A stretch of 64,000 nt of DNA from Dioscorea cayenensis subsp. rotundata (Eukaryota > Streptophyta > Magnoliopsida > Dioscoreales > Dioscoreaceae), in the NCBI RefSeq assembly GCF_009730915.1, contig NC_052475.1, positions 30,379,016 to 30,443,015 of the forward strand, in the 5' to 3' direction. Position numbers and translations under genes: made by a program. Shown here piece after piece: positions 1-12,483 of this stretch; position 1 is the first letter of the stretch, and each line of letters begins with the position of its first letter. Below the pieces are notes generated by a model. That model saw only the letters and a list, made by a program, of their open reading frames with translations. It searched no databases and was not told the origin of the DNA.

Positions 1-288
1 GGACTGGGTACAACACTCTACCCTCCTTAAAGAAATTTCGTCCTCGAAATTTCCACTTGACCTCGACTCTAGATAAGCAGGAGCAACTGCCCAAAGACGC
101 ATAACCAGGCATTGTGCTGGCAACATCAACTGAATAGATCACCCAAACAATACTTAAACCAAGTTTCAACATGCGTCTATGCTATATGCTTGACTCTAAC
201 TGGATCCACTAGCGATTACAAGAGACAATCAAAGACAAGAATAAAAATATGATTATCGAGATAACCAATGACTCGATACTAATAAAAT
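1..288 (-). mobile_element. Ty3/gypsy internal remnant and start of a second LTR
   Basis: Read on the minus strand, positions 55 to about 16 encode NFEDEISLRR, the usual last residues of a plant Ty3/gypsy (Tekay-like) polyprotein. It is followed at 15-1 by TGTTGTACCCAG, which resembles the start of the LTR at 3738 (TGTAATGACCCA). The rest of the stretch has no recognisable integrase or chromodomain. Next to the LTR, a degraded primer-binding-like string (TTAGTATCGAGTC) can be seen near 284-272. I infer an element with most of its interior deleted whose 3' LTR runs off the left edge. Confidence 0.5.
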
Positions 289-2185
289 TGTCACGTCCCC
301 GACCCGCGGGCCCGCCACGTGACAACCGCGCTGACGATCCCGAGGAGGGACACACATCACTCAACCCTCGAGTCATCGCAAGGCTCACAAACTCCCCGCT
401 AAACAACACCGCAATAATAAAGGTACCAAAAACAAAAACTTTCACTCGAAGAATCAATAGTAAAGTGAAAGATATACAAATCACATTTACGTAGTTAATA
501 ACACTAGTGGATCCACTCGCACTCATACAATGCAACCCCGATTAAGAGTAAACAAACAACCCGACTCGGGATACAAATTGCCAAGCACTTCGCCTCGCTA
601 TGACGACCAAAAACCACTAAAACCTGGAAGAGAGGAGGGGGGTGAGTAACCATAGTCACTCAGTGAATGGGTTAGCACAAATCTAATGTAATATCAAAAC
701 AAATCGATGAAATACAATAAACACATTTTTACAATAACATAAGTAGATCGAACGCTTCACAATTTCCACACAATGAAAGTGTAATATAAGAAACCTTGGT
801 ATTTAAAACCAAAAACATAGGTTCTCACGAGCATCGACAAAAACCTTAACATGTATAAAACAAATACTTGGATATAAGTTCCCAAAATGAGTAGAAATAC
901 CAACTTAAACAAATAAAAATTCTCGATCAATAAGCAATGGCCTAAAAACACTCTCTCCAACATTAGCCGCCGTCGCGACTAAGTTGAGAGCCGTCAAGGT
1001 CTTCGCACCTTTGACGTTGGCCCACCGTCCCGTGTGGTGACCCCGGGATCCCGATGTATCATCCAATCGTGGGCTCTACGCTCCCACCGATCCGACAAAT
1101 CAATACCCGTGTCCACAACGCCACCTCTAAAGGCTGGCCCGTTGGGACCCACTATCGCAGATAGTCGGGCCTCAGCCCGTCACCATCCAAACCAACATAT
1201 AGTCAGTAGCAATAATACAATCGAATCACTCATGCCACGTGGTCCTTATCCGAGACAAGCATTCACATATCGGGAATAAACATTATTTCCACAAATCCAA
1301 AAGCCAAAACATAGCAATGCATGTAAACTTTCAAAAAAAGTATTCCAATCCCGATGTGCCAATACATTCAAAAACATTTCCGTCCAAATGCCAAGAATAA
1401 CCCAATAATATGCGAAGCTCTAAGCATTGCTTTTAGACAATAAAAACCATCAATATTAAACGCATTATAATATCCACAATCTAGAAGAACATGTCATTCG
1501 TAAATAAAAACCCTTTTTGTTTTTCATAACCATAATTATCAAAAAGCATGCTTTATACAAGTGAAAGGTTTTACAAACCATTTCTAAAAAGTTGATGCCA
1601 ACAGATGTAGAAAAAGAAACATTAAGTTTTGAAATACAATAAAAGGCATCAAAACAAGCATAGCTTTTTGTTCTAGTTAAACCTCAAGTTACTTAGGATC
1701 ATTCTAGCTTTCTCTTTCTTCACTCACTAAGTTTTCCTCCAAATACAAGATTAATCCCCAAGGTCTAGTCTATCACAACCTCTAAATACTTTTACAAGTC
1801 ATGAAAAATATGTTCATCTCATCACATATATTTACACCTACCAATATACATTGATTAAATCCTACTTTACACATCATTAGGTATTTACTTTCACAAGCCT
1901 TTACTATTCGAGCCTCTCTTATACTCAACAATGTCTTAAATCCTTATCATAGTGCCACTACCTCAACATTAATATTTACTTCATCTATAATAATTTCATT
2001 GTCAAAATACTCACAAGTTGACTATCTCCTCTAAGGATGTATTAAATCAAACTATTATTAAAAATTCACAGGAATATTCAGTCTTCGCAATTCAACACTT
2101 GTCACATATATAGCTCAAGCTATTCATCATCAACCTTCTAAATAAATTCCATTTAGAATAATAATCATAATCATTGGCATCCACC

Positions 2186-2230
<45 letters not shown>

Positions 2231-3738
2231 GATATGATCAAACTACAATTAAGCACCCTACACTATGCTCACAAGAACAAACCTCATCAATTTGTGAGAA
2301 TCCTACTACATAAGTGTAATTATGTCACCCATGGTTCTCAGATATTACAAAGAATATATTAGTATAAATTTCACCGACTAGCCAAAAATCATATATAAGG
2401 TTCCACAAGTTATTCCAATTCCAATATACTAGTGTAGTCATATACCTTAGCATTCAAGACTTCATCGAGTTCCATGTACCATGTTTATCACATCATGCCT
2501 CAAAAACTTCGAAATTATGCATCATTAGGGAGATTAAATCATCCTTTGAACATACATAATCAATTTCACTTATAACACATAAGCTTAATGAACTCATTGT
2601 AATAATCAACAATTTCCATTCATCCACCAAACATGTATGTCCTTAGTAAGCGTTCTCATGATTTTTTTCGTAGAGTAAACCACAAGTCATTCCAAATAAA
2701 ACATAGTTTCTAGCGGTCATCTATGCTTTCTTCTCATCCATGAAATAGTGATTTAAAAACATGATAAAAGCCATGAAAAATCATTTCAGAAAAACAATTA
2801 AAAATATTTTCGATATTCAATTAGAATTGTGCATTCAACATAACCCACTCACAAGACATGTTGCCTCGTATGGAGACGCCATGACATCGATTAGCGGTTT
2901 CCTTCCCTTTGGAGGTGCTTCGCCACCTAGATACAAGCAGTGGAATCCAAATACTAATGAACACAAGAATGATAGCTAAAAGAAAATGCATGCAAATATA
3001 TTTATACATATCTAATACTGAAACCTTAGGGTTTTAGGGCAAAAACATTGTCATTTTGGACTCAAACGACCTCGTGAATGGAGTAAACCTAGTTCCAATA
3101 AGTTCAATGAATGAAAAGCTTCAATTTGGATCAAAGAAATACAATAAAAGGCCAAAGTTTTTCGGTGCTACAGTAACGTCGGGAATGCTACAGTAAAACC
3201 CGAACCTTACAAATGGTTTTCTCTCATTTTACAACATCAAACGATGAAATTTTGCCACAATTCTCATGAATAACAATTGACAACATCAAGGGCTTCATTT
3301 TAAGCTCAAAAACTCCCACAAATCTTGAAAAATCTAAGGTTTTGGTCTAGGTTTCTAAACAAAGAATACAATGAAAATACGGAAGAAATACATGGTAAAA
3401 ACTTGGATAAAGGCTCTTACCTTACTCAAGAGGATGTGGGGAATAAATTTTTGGTGTTGGTTCGCCGGAATTGGTCGCCGGAAATAGTTAGGGATTTTTT
3501 TTTTAAGGGTTCGGCCGGCATGGAGAAACAAAGAAGGAGAAGGAAAGAAGAAGGAAGAGAAAAGATTTGGATATTAATTCTCGGGTTGCTACAGTGTCGG
3601 GTTTCTACAGTACACTTCAACAAGATCTGGGTCAGCTATAAAGATCGGGTGCTACGATGCCGATCGTAATCAATAGTCTCGGGTCGCAAAAAAACTACGA
3701 GAACGAGGCTAGTTTAACTATAGTAATGGGTCATTACA
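289..3738 (-). mobile_element. Long LTR of a Ty3/gypsy element
   Basis: On the plus strand the block begins TGTCACGTCCCCGACC and ends TCATTACA, so it has the TG...CA borders of an LTR of about 3.45 kb. Read on the minus strand it starts TGTAATGACCCATTA. It also has the GGGGTGAGTAAC string (around 640) and the repeated GCTACAGTA strings (3170-3195, 3590-3610) seen in Tekay-type LTRs. It contains no ORF of note. The flanking five bases do not match as a target duplication, so the exact borders are uncertain. Confidence 0.55.
2189..2227. repeat. (AT)n microsatellite
   Basis: About 19 uninterrupted AT units inside the long LTR. Any short ORF here is a by-product of the repeat. Confidence 0.95.
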
Positions 3739-4417
3739 ATGTTTTTTTATCATTTTCTAAATTACTCTATTGCCCCTCTAACTCAAGAATGGAAACAAAA
3801 TCCAAATGACCGAATTGCCCCCTGTTTTTGGCGTGAATTTTTCGCACATAACCAACTCGTGCAATCCAAAGAAAAATCTATTAATGCAAAATGACCATTT
3901 TACCCTAATGCATTCACGTAAAAATAAGAGAAAAAATCCTAGATCCAAATTTGAATCTGGGTACAACGATTCTGAAGAGACATTTTTTTCGGTTTTGGTT
4001 TGTGATTTTGTTTTTTTGTTGGAAGACATTGAAGCTTTCGAGGGGATTAATCGGGTCGGGGTTTTTGTTAGTCTGCAGGGAGATGTCTCGGCTAGGGTTT
4101 TTTTGTTTTGTTTTTACATTTTCGTCTGCATGTATACGATCGAAATGGTTTTTCCGATTGTTGTGCTTTTGTGTAATGTTTATAATCTACGTTTACCCTT
4201 TCGATTGATATGGTTGCGATTGTAAAAATGAGGTCTCCGCTTTAAAACAATGAGCTTTTACCGCTTAAGTTAGTTCGTCTCCGTTTAATTATTTGTATCT
4301 CTGCTAATAGTGTACGTCATCGCTTAAAAAAATGATATTAGTGTTTAAGAACCCGAGTGTTAACCGTTTAACAAATTACATTTCCGCTAACAATGTGTCT
4401 GTTATTGTCGCGAGCTT

Positions 4418-7400
4418 GTGATTATGGCGGTCAATCTAGTTAATGGGCGATGCTACTTGACACCCGTAGTGGAGACCGTGGGTCGAATTGAAAGTTCACA
4501 TGATCCTCGACATCGGGAGATCATCCGAAGGACACCGTTCACGAGCATTTCATCGAGTTGGAAGTCAGTATACCAAGAGCGGGCCCTTCTTGACTCTCGT
4601 TGCGGAGATACGATAACCGCACTCAATAAATTCGAGGATCGGGAAAGCATGCCGACTTTCGAGCCCTCGAAGATGTGGGCAATCGTTCTTGGCTGCGTTG
4701 CGATGGGGAGGCGATCGTGTTTCGAAGAAGAAAACACGGTCGACTTTCAAGAGAGGTATTTATCGAAGACGATCGAGAGACGACGAGACTCCATCGGGAG
4801 CACTCTTCAAACGAACTCGTTGGGACGGAGGGGAGAAAAGGAGAATTTTGCCAAACCATCGATGGTGTACCTCCCCGGGTACAATCCTCTTCCCAAATAC
4901 CTCCCTGCCGGTTCCTAACCGGATCGTTGATTATGTCGATGATCTACCTGGAATGGGGCGCTACGCATGGGCGCAAGCGACGCACAAGTGGCTTATGGAG
5001 GACATACCACAAGCCGCTACCCGAGTGCAATCTAGATGCGCTGGGGAAGAAGACCAACACCGGGTATGTTAAGGGTTGCAGTGAGCGCTTAACATCTCGG
5101 TTTTATGAGTCGACCGGAACCGGAAAGAAAAGTCCGTTTCGAAGATCCCAAGGATGCTCGTACTACGGTGAAAAATACTTACGGAAGCAAGCTGACGATA
5201 GAGACGAGTTTGTCATCTCTCGAAGGAAAAGAGGTAATAATTCAAAAAAATATTTTTGTTTAACTCAGAGCGTTAACGCTTTAACCATATCATTTACCGC
5301 TTAACTTTATTCATCTATCGCTTTAACATTATAACTTACCGCTTAACTTTGTTCAACTACCGCTTAAAACTTTTTAGTTTAATGTTTAATTTGTTTGTTT
5401 CATCTGCTTTAACACAATAGGTTATAACGTTTAAATATACTGAGTTACATGTGTAAATATAGTTTTAATTGTTTAAACTAAATAATTTCGCTAAGATTGT
5501 TTGCTTTACACATGCTAGTTTCCTGAGATGGTTCCGTGAATCGTCGATGAAGAAGTATTTGTTCGGCCAACCGCTCGGTCGGATGCTATTGCTCCGGAAC
5601 CGCTTGCTCAAAGGCAAGATGAAAGGGCAACCTCTTCCTTGCGCGCTGGACGCCGTTCTCCTGCTTCCAGGCCAAAACGCATTCGTCGAGGCCGGAGAAG
5701 CCCTCCCCCACCCCGCCCGACCGTGGCTTCCCCCGACCGTGTCGGCCCCCCCGAACGTGGCGGCTCCCGCCGGCACTAGGGCGAGGATGTCATCGCAACT
5801 CTCATGCGAGGCTCTGCATTTTTGATGACCGAGTTCCCTCGGCTTGTCGCTCGGGTGGAGGCATTGGAAGGCCGGTCACAGTCACAATCGACTGCGCCTT
5901 CCCTTCAAACAAATGAAGCACCCGGGACGGATACGCGTCGGAGTTCGACGACGAGGACATCATCGGGGTGACCCTTCAAGACGGCCTCATTCAAGAAGCT
6001 TGCAAAAAGAGGAAAACAATAATGCCTCCGTCTCCACCCGCTGCGGGTCGACGATGAAATAATAGCGAAAGCACCATCGGCAGCAGCACCATCGGGCGGT
6101 CGATGTTGTTAACGTTGATGACATGCCCATCACGGTGGAGGAGATTGAAGATGGCGCCCGAGTTTGCAGCGGTGGAAAAAGATCGTCGACTCTGTTGTTG
6201 ACGACATCATGCATACTGGTGGGAACCGGGCGCTGACGATCTTGGCATCAAAGATGGACACAATCCATGAAGAAGAACAACCAGACAACGTTGTGTCTCG
6301 CATTGATGCTCGCTGCGTGGAATTCACGGTGGAACCAACGGTGACCGCTGCCGCATCGAGGCGGACACAATCCCACAAGAACAAGAAGCATGTAAGGAAG
6401 TGTCTCCCGTTGATGCTGCCGTCGTGCCCCCATTAAAGGGAAGCTCAATAAAAAGTAGAAGAACTTCGGAAAGTCTTCATTCGAAGAAAAAAATACGTTG
6501 CCAATCGCGCCTCAATAAGTACTGAGCGAGGAGTTGATAAGGATCTTCCTCAACCGCCCTATGGACAAGTAAGTTTGAAGTTTTTTTATGATATTGTTTA
6601 AACTGCTTTTAGTTACCATTTAAGTAGGAGCGTTAACGCTTTAAAAATTCTGACGATAACATTTAACTTATAAGTGATACCCTTTAAATATTACCGTTAT
6701 CGCTTTAAAACATTCAATATAGAATTTAAAGTTTATACTTTAACGCTTTAATTTTATACTTACAACATTGTTTACATGTCTTTGTTCCGCTCAACCACAA
6801 ACGACTGTCGTGTGGAAGAATGACTCGTCGACACCACACGGGCCAATCTATTCGACCTGCTCGAGGGGAAGGAGATGGTCACAGACGATGTGATGGACGC
6901 ATTCGTATGTATCTTGCAAAAGACGATGAGCGTAGTGCCATATCGTTATAAGAGGCGCGCCTCCATCACACGGCCACTGGCCTTGTTCATGTCAAAGCAG
7001 GGCGACGACGCACATGAATCCACGATGGCTATGATTGGAGATGCCGCGCGCAACTTGCATGAAGTGGACATCGTCATCCTCCCGATAATTATGAGTGGCC
7101 ACTTCCATGTCGTCGTCCTTGACAATGAAAAACAAGAATACAAGCATTATTCTTCATGCCAAAGCGAAGAATACGATAAAAACGCGCTAGAAATGGTAAG
7201 TGCTTTAATAATTTGTGTTTGTGTAATAGTGTTCGGTAAATAATCGGCATTCCAATATGAACTTGTATATCTCGACAGCGGAACCTATTCGACCTCTGTA
7301 TCGACATGGAGTTGGGCGAGTCGGCGACCACAAAGTACCCGCTTGTTCACGACACTGAAGCCCCACGACAGAAAAAAGGAAGTGTCGACTGCAGCGTCTA

Positions 7401-7545
7401 TGTCATGCGGTTTATCGAGCAGTTACTCGCCGGTGAGAAGCTACGGGTACCGCAGACTGACGTCCCTTATCTGCGATTAAGGTATGTTTCCCGCATACTT
7501 AGGGAGGGAGGCGGCAGGCATCACGAGCCCGGAGGAGTCTCATAG
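4418..7545 (+). pseudogene. Transposon-borne DUF1985/Ulp1-like cysteine protease, broken
   Basis: Coding similarity appears in pieces in shifting frames. The N-terminal part has REIIRRTPF (about 4530) and then YVDDLPGMGRYAWAQATHKW (4936-4995), typical of the plant DUF1985 domain. This is followed by a GYVKGC and FYESTGTGKK stretch (5060-5130). A proline-rich low-complexity middle lies at 5550-5825. The C-terminal part matches the C48 (Ulp1/SUMO protease) fold: GHFHVVVLDN (7097-7126) contains the candidate catalytic His, and QKKGSVDCSVYVMRF (7369-7413) the candidate catalytic Cys. A short intron separates the last two exons (donor near 7195, acceptor near 7278). Frameshifts near 4690 and 5060 mean no intact protein can be made. 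In living relatives such a domain would cleave SUMO-like substrates; here it is a transposon passenger relic. Confidence 0.7.
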
Positions 7546-8166
7546 CGGGTTCTTAGTCATTCTTTCTATATTTGTATACACGATTCTTTCTTTAATAATC
7601 CAGATTCATTGTTTAACATACACTTTCATTGTTTAAGTATATAGTTCATTGTGTAAATATCAATGTAATTGTTTAAACTCCGTTTTACTGTGTAAAACGA
7701 ACCAGAGGGGAGTGTACGCAAGCGGGGTCATAGTCATTGTATAGGTGTAATAGTTTCAAATGTAAACCAGTTTAAATTCAATTCATTTTTTCCGAAGAAC
7801 ATGACAAATTTTGTCAATGTAAATGTACATGTATCTAAATTCAATTAAATTCATTCTGTTTCGTTTTGAGGTTCTGTTCTTGTTGGATGATATTGTGTAT
7901 ATGTTAAACAGATACTAATGTAGTTTAAACGGAAACATAGAAAGTTAAACAGAGAAACGCTTGGGGATCCGAGTGTGTATTAATTACGCTTGGGGAACCG
8001 CTGCCACAGTCGCGGTGTATATGTTAAACGGATTCTAATGTAGTTTAAAGCGGAAACATAAAAAAGTTAAAGCAGAGACTAATATAGTTAAACGGTAATA
8101 TATAAAGTTAAACATTAAGTTCCATAGTTACATAATAAACAGAACTATATACACAATACACAATGC

Positions 8167-8383
8167 CTACTCGACAACATATTCATTGCACGATCTACGA
8201 TTGTGACTAGAGGCGTGGCAATGGCTACAACGCACCTCGCGGACCCCGGACGTTTACGACTCGATCCTCTTTCGTCTAGGACGCCCAGGTTGCCTTCTCG
8301 TCTGCGATTTCGTCCGTTCCTCAACAAGTATCTCTACCTTCGAATGCTCACGGCCGTTGCATAATATGCGCATCAACTTGGAC
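8167..8383 (-). pseudogene. MuDR-type transposase C-terminal fragment
   Basis: Read on the minus strand from a splice-acceptor-like TACAG at about 8388-8384, one frame gives LMRILCNGREHSKVE, a basic hinge QPGRPRRKRIES, one in-frame TAA, then VRCSHCHASSHNRRSC and a stop at 8167. CSHCHASSHNRRSC is a C-x2-C-x4-H-x4-C zinc knuckle. Basic GRP(R/K)(R/K)KR followed by such a knuckle is the standard end of plant MuDR/MULE transposases. The catalytic part upstream (above 8400) is absent. The internal stop and truncation make it a pseudogene. It converges on the Ulp1 gene, a layout that fits two-gene MULEs. Confidence 0.7.
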
Positions 8384-8830
8384 CTGTACAACGTAGAACA
8401 CAAACATTAGCACTCGTCCCTCCCCGTTGTATCTAGCAATAGCACAAAAACTCTCCATAATTTAATCGGAAGAGCTAAAATTGAATACACCAAATGAGAA
8501 GAAGAAAAAGAAGAAGAAGAAGAAGAACAACAAGAACAAGAAGAACAAGATATGAGCCTTCTAAACTTTGTTTGAGAAAAAGCAAGCAGGAGGCAAAAAA
8601 AAAAAAATTGAAAAACTATGCATAAAGAAAGTTATGATTGGGCGCCATTTTTCCCACCTTTTGCAAGGGCAAAAAAGAAATTTCATATCGTGGACCCACT
8701 TCAACTTACCGGCGGGGGGTTAAAAGGAATGTAAAATATAACGGAGGGCTGTCCGGGGTGTGCAAAAGTTGGAGGGGGTTTTTGGGAAGTTTTGAAAATT
8801 ACGAGGGTTGAACAGTAATTTTCCCTAAAA

Positions 8831-11800
8831 ATAACATAAACGTATTATATTCAATTAAAAAAACATGAACTATTAATATCAATGTCTTCAATGCGAGAAA
8901 ATCCTTCCATCATATCAATAACCTAATTAACTTTTGAAAGATTATATATAAATATATTAATATTAAAAAAAGATGCATATACTTTAACCTGAATGGTATG
9001 TTTTTAAGAAGAGGATGATCAAAATTAAAGCAGGTTGTTCATACATATTAGTACAGTGAAATATCTCTTCATACTTGTCCTGAGAAATAAAATGATCATA
9101 TTTGTCAATCTAATATCAAACAAATTATAGTAACATAAATCAAATATAAATTAATATTAATTAAAATATAAATAAAATCAAGAAATAATAATAAAAACCA
9201 TAGTAGTGTATGTTCTTTCAATTTCTAAAATATTGAAGAAATAACTAATATTACCAAAGTAACCTTAAAACATTGCAGAACTCTGTTTTGTTTTATTTTT
9301 TGTCTTTGTTTTTTTTATTGATGGATTTTTATATTGCAATTAGTTAAAATGAATTAGAAAGAAAATTTGCACTAAAAAAATTATATTATATAAAAACAAC
9401 AAATTGGGGAATGTATTTACCTTCATGGTTTTTGTTTGGGTAATTTAAATATATATATTTACTTTAATAGTTTTGAAAGGAATTTTCCTCGAAGAATCAA
9501 ATTGGCTCCCACGTCCCATATTCGGTACTAAATAGAAGACAAATACTAAAATAGATTGCAACAAAAACTTCATCATGATGATCCCATGGCTTCATAAAAT
9601 TTTATGGCATTGAGACATACTTATATATTATTTTTACATAGAAGTTCTTAAATAACATCTTAAATATGTAATTATTATTTTGTTTTCCTTCTATTGATGG
9701 TTTTTAAATGTGCAATTATTATGTTCTTCCTGTATATATGTGCTATTAATGGATATTAAATAACCTGACTTATTACATATATTTATTGGGCTCAAAATTT
9801 AAATATGTTAATCTATTAAATCCATTTAGGAATCTCATCTATTAAAAGTATATATGGAAAGACAATAATAATTAAGAACAAAAAAGTTGATATAGAATAA
9901 AATTGTATATGGATAAACATTAATATAATTTCTTAATAACCTAATTAATCAAAATAATCAATATTTGCTCATGTCCACAAAAACTCTCTATCTTGTTGTG
10001 TCTACGACTAAAGTAGGAATTAATATTTCATATTAGTGATCAAAGGTATTTTTACGGAGAAAATAGTTGCCTGATTCCGTGACTTGCTAAACAATTATGG
10101 TCACTAATTTTAATTATTCACAATAAAATTATTCATGGTTATCAAAAACATATATTTTCATCTGTACATCATTTTTGCCAAAAGTCTCTTGACCTATTTG
10201 CACTGGATCTTTTAACTCGAGTCTTTGTGAAAGGTGATGGCGCAGGCTCATTGAGATTGCCATATATATATATATATATATATAAACATCATTTTTTTTT
10301 TAAACTTTACTTTCCTTCTCTTATAATTTAGCGTGTATTATTTTGAAACTAAGTGTTTTATCAATTTAACAATTTGTTCAGCCAGTTAATTAGCTTAATT
10401 TTAATATATTATTTTTATTTTTGAACACGACGCGCTTTTATAGTGATTGGTTTAATTAATGGATTGGCATATTAAATTTAGAAATTCTTATAAATTAGTT
10501 TCTCATAAGTTATGCTACAACATATATAGAATGTTTTAGGTTCATTTGCTTTCCAACCTTACGCATAATATTTGTTCCACTTTAAGTAATTAGAGCAATC
10601 TGTGTCTGTGTGTGTGTTCTAATGTATGTTTATTCCTACTTTATTCCTATGTTGTTTGTATGAGTGCCACAAAGAGTTTTATGAGGATTTTAACACCCAT
10701 AATAAGACAGACAGGCAATGAAGATTCTTTATTAAAATAATGAAGCGATATTTTGGAAAATCTTTATGAAATAATATGTTTTTTTAATTAAAGCAATTTT
10801 TTCTTTTTGAATAAAATTAAAGCAAAATTTCATTCCTATATATATTTCATCTTATTGGTCCTTTTGTCCAAGAAAAAAAAACAATGCACTTCTAGTGTTT
10901 CTCATGAAGCATTCACGACAACATTAACCCATTAAAAAAATAAAAATCTAACGCATAAGTGGACGTGGGTTTAAGTGGGAGCAAAAGTAAAGGGGTATGA
11001 CAATGCATTGTAATTATTTTAATATTTGGATGTAAAAGATGAAAATGTTAGATTATCATCAGTATCATTAATGATAAGATGAATAAATGCCTAGACACAT
11101 CACTTATTTCAGGCATATTAATATTTCATTAACATTTATAACATTCAAATCCACTTACACTTTAAAAAAAAAACCATCTAATTTTAATTGTCATGATTAT
11201 AAATTTTGATGTGGGATATTCATAATAAAATCTTTGTTTCTGCCATTTTCTAATTAGACAAATTAGATGACAACTTTTCTCACGCCAAGTGAGTGGCTAA
11301 ATGATTAATTTATTCTCACAACATTAGTTAAAGTAATAATTTGTTAATTTTATCAGATATATATAATTTATTTATTAATAAAATCCACCAACACTAACAA
11401 AAAAATCATCTAGATTTGCCATGATTATAATGGGGATGTAGGATAATATTATCTAATAAAATCTCAGTCTTTATTTATTATTCAAATTCATTTACACCAA
11501 AAAATCATCTAAATTTAACTGTCATGAATATAATTAATTGTAATGGAGAATATGGTATGATAAAATCTCGGTCTTCTATGATTAATCAAATCCATATGAA
11601 CACTAACAGAAAAATCATCTATATATGCTTGTCATGATTATAAATGATGATGCAGGATATGGTATAATAAAATATATTCTAAGTATGGTATATATATGTG
11701 AGATCCCACCATCTTCAAATTTTTGCTTAGAGGATATAAGCACTGTAAACATCTTACATGTCCAAAAACAAAGTTATTTCTTAATGTTTGGACGTACAAT

Positions 11801-12483
11801 TCATTAATGTATATATTAATGAGACTAATTTCTATTTTACAAAGGTATATTAGTAATTATAAATCACTCTTTCACTAGCTTCCTTGCTAAATTTCTATGT
11901 ACATCTCTCCACACAAACAATACAAGGTCTCAAATCTTTGGTTCTGTCTCCTTCAAACCATAAGGATTAAGAGAGTGCACTTTAGATACACACACACATA
12001 CATATAATACATACACACAAGCATAAAATTAAAAAAAAAAAAACATAAAATAAATATGAATATTTTCACTTGTTTATTTCTCGCAATATATATATAATCC
12101 ATCAACCACCATTAACTTGTGATCCTGAATTACCCTCATATGTTGTCGTGCACGTGCCATCTGTCTCTCCTTGCACGTGTGAGTAACTTGTTGTATGTTC
12201 AACTTGTTCATGTGGTACTATAGTTGGCAAATCAGCTGTCGCCATGTGTTGCTAGTAACATCATCAAGTAAGATTTTAGAGTGACAAAAGATATTATTCT
12301 CATACATAAGTTTAAGTTGTTTAACCCCATAGAAATGCATATTTTACATCCCCATGGTCCATGGAGGCATATATATGACTCGATGGTGAAAATAACTAAT
12401 TACTTAAAAAGCTATTTTTTACCACTATATTTTTATTTGGTAAAATGAGTTAGGGTAATGTAGTATATGACATCCGAAATAAG
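8831..12483. other. AT-rich intergenic DNA
   Basis: No gene is supported. The stretch holds poly-A/T runs, a (TA)n run at about 10262-10284, and a block of degenerate tandem repeats at 11145-11680. It is the 3' flank of the minus-strand MADS-box gene. Confidence 0.6.
11145..11680. repeat. Degenerate tandem repeat, unit about 100 bp
   Basis: Four related units begin near 11149, 11380, 11483 and 11587. Each carries, in the same order, a CAAATCCA-like start, an A-rich run, AAAATCATCTA, TGTCATGATTATAA, a GGATAT-like box and ATAAAATCT. The last three are contiguous; the first is separated by about 130 bp of unrelated DNA. Confidence 0.7.

Larger units (their letters stand above)
3745..8830. mobile_element. 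Decayed Mutator-like element (MULE) with Ulp1 gene
   Basis: The block is defined by its two gene relics: a plus-strand DUF1985/Ulp1-like gene (4418-7545) and the C-terminal tail of a MuDR-type transposase on the minus strand (8167-8383). Plant MULEs that carry a captured Ulp1 protease gene are a known class. Candidate termini are weak. The left side reads AAATTACTCTATTGCCCC (about 3760) and the reverse complement of the right side reads AAATTACTGTTCAACCC (about 8825). No clean 9-bp target duplication was found. Gene-free stretches inside (5.3-5.5, 6.5-6.8 and 7.55-8.15 kb) are rich in GTTTAAA/CGCTTTAA strings with no other feature. Confidence 0.55.

Noticed and set aside
195-520. Vector-like restriction-site strings (GGATCCACTAG, ACTAGTGGATCC)
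   Set aside because: They are short, lie inside retrotransposon-like plant DNA and no other vector sequence is present.
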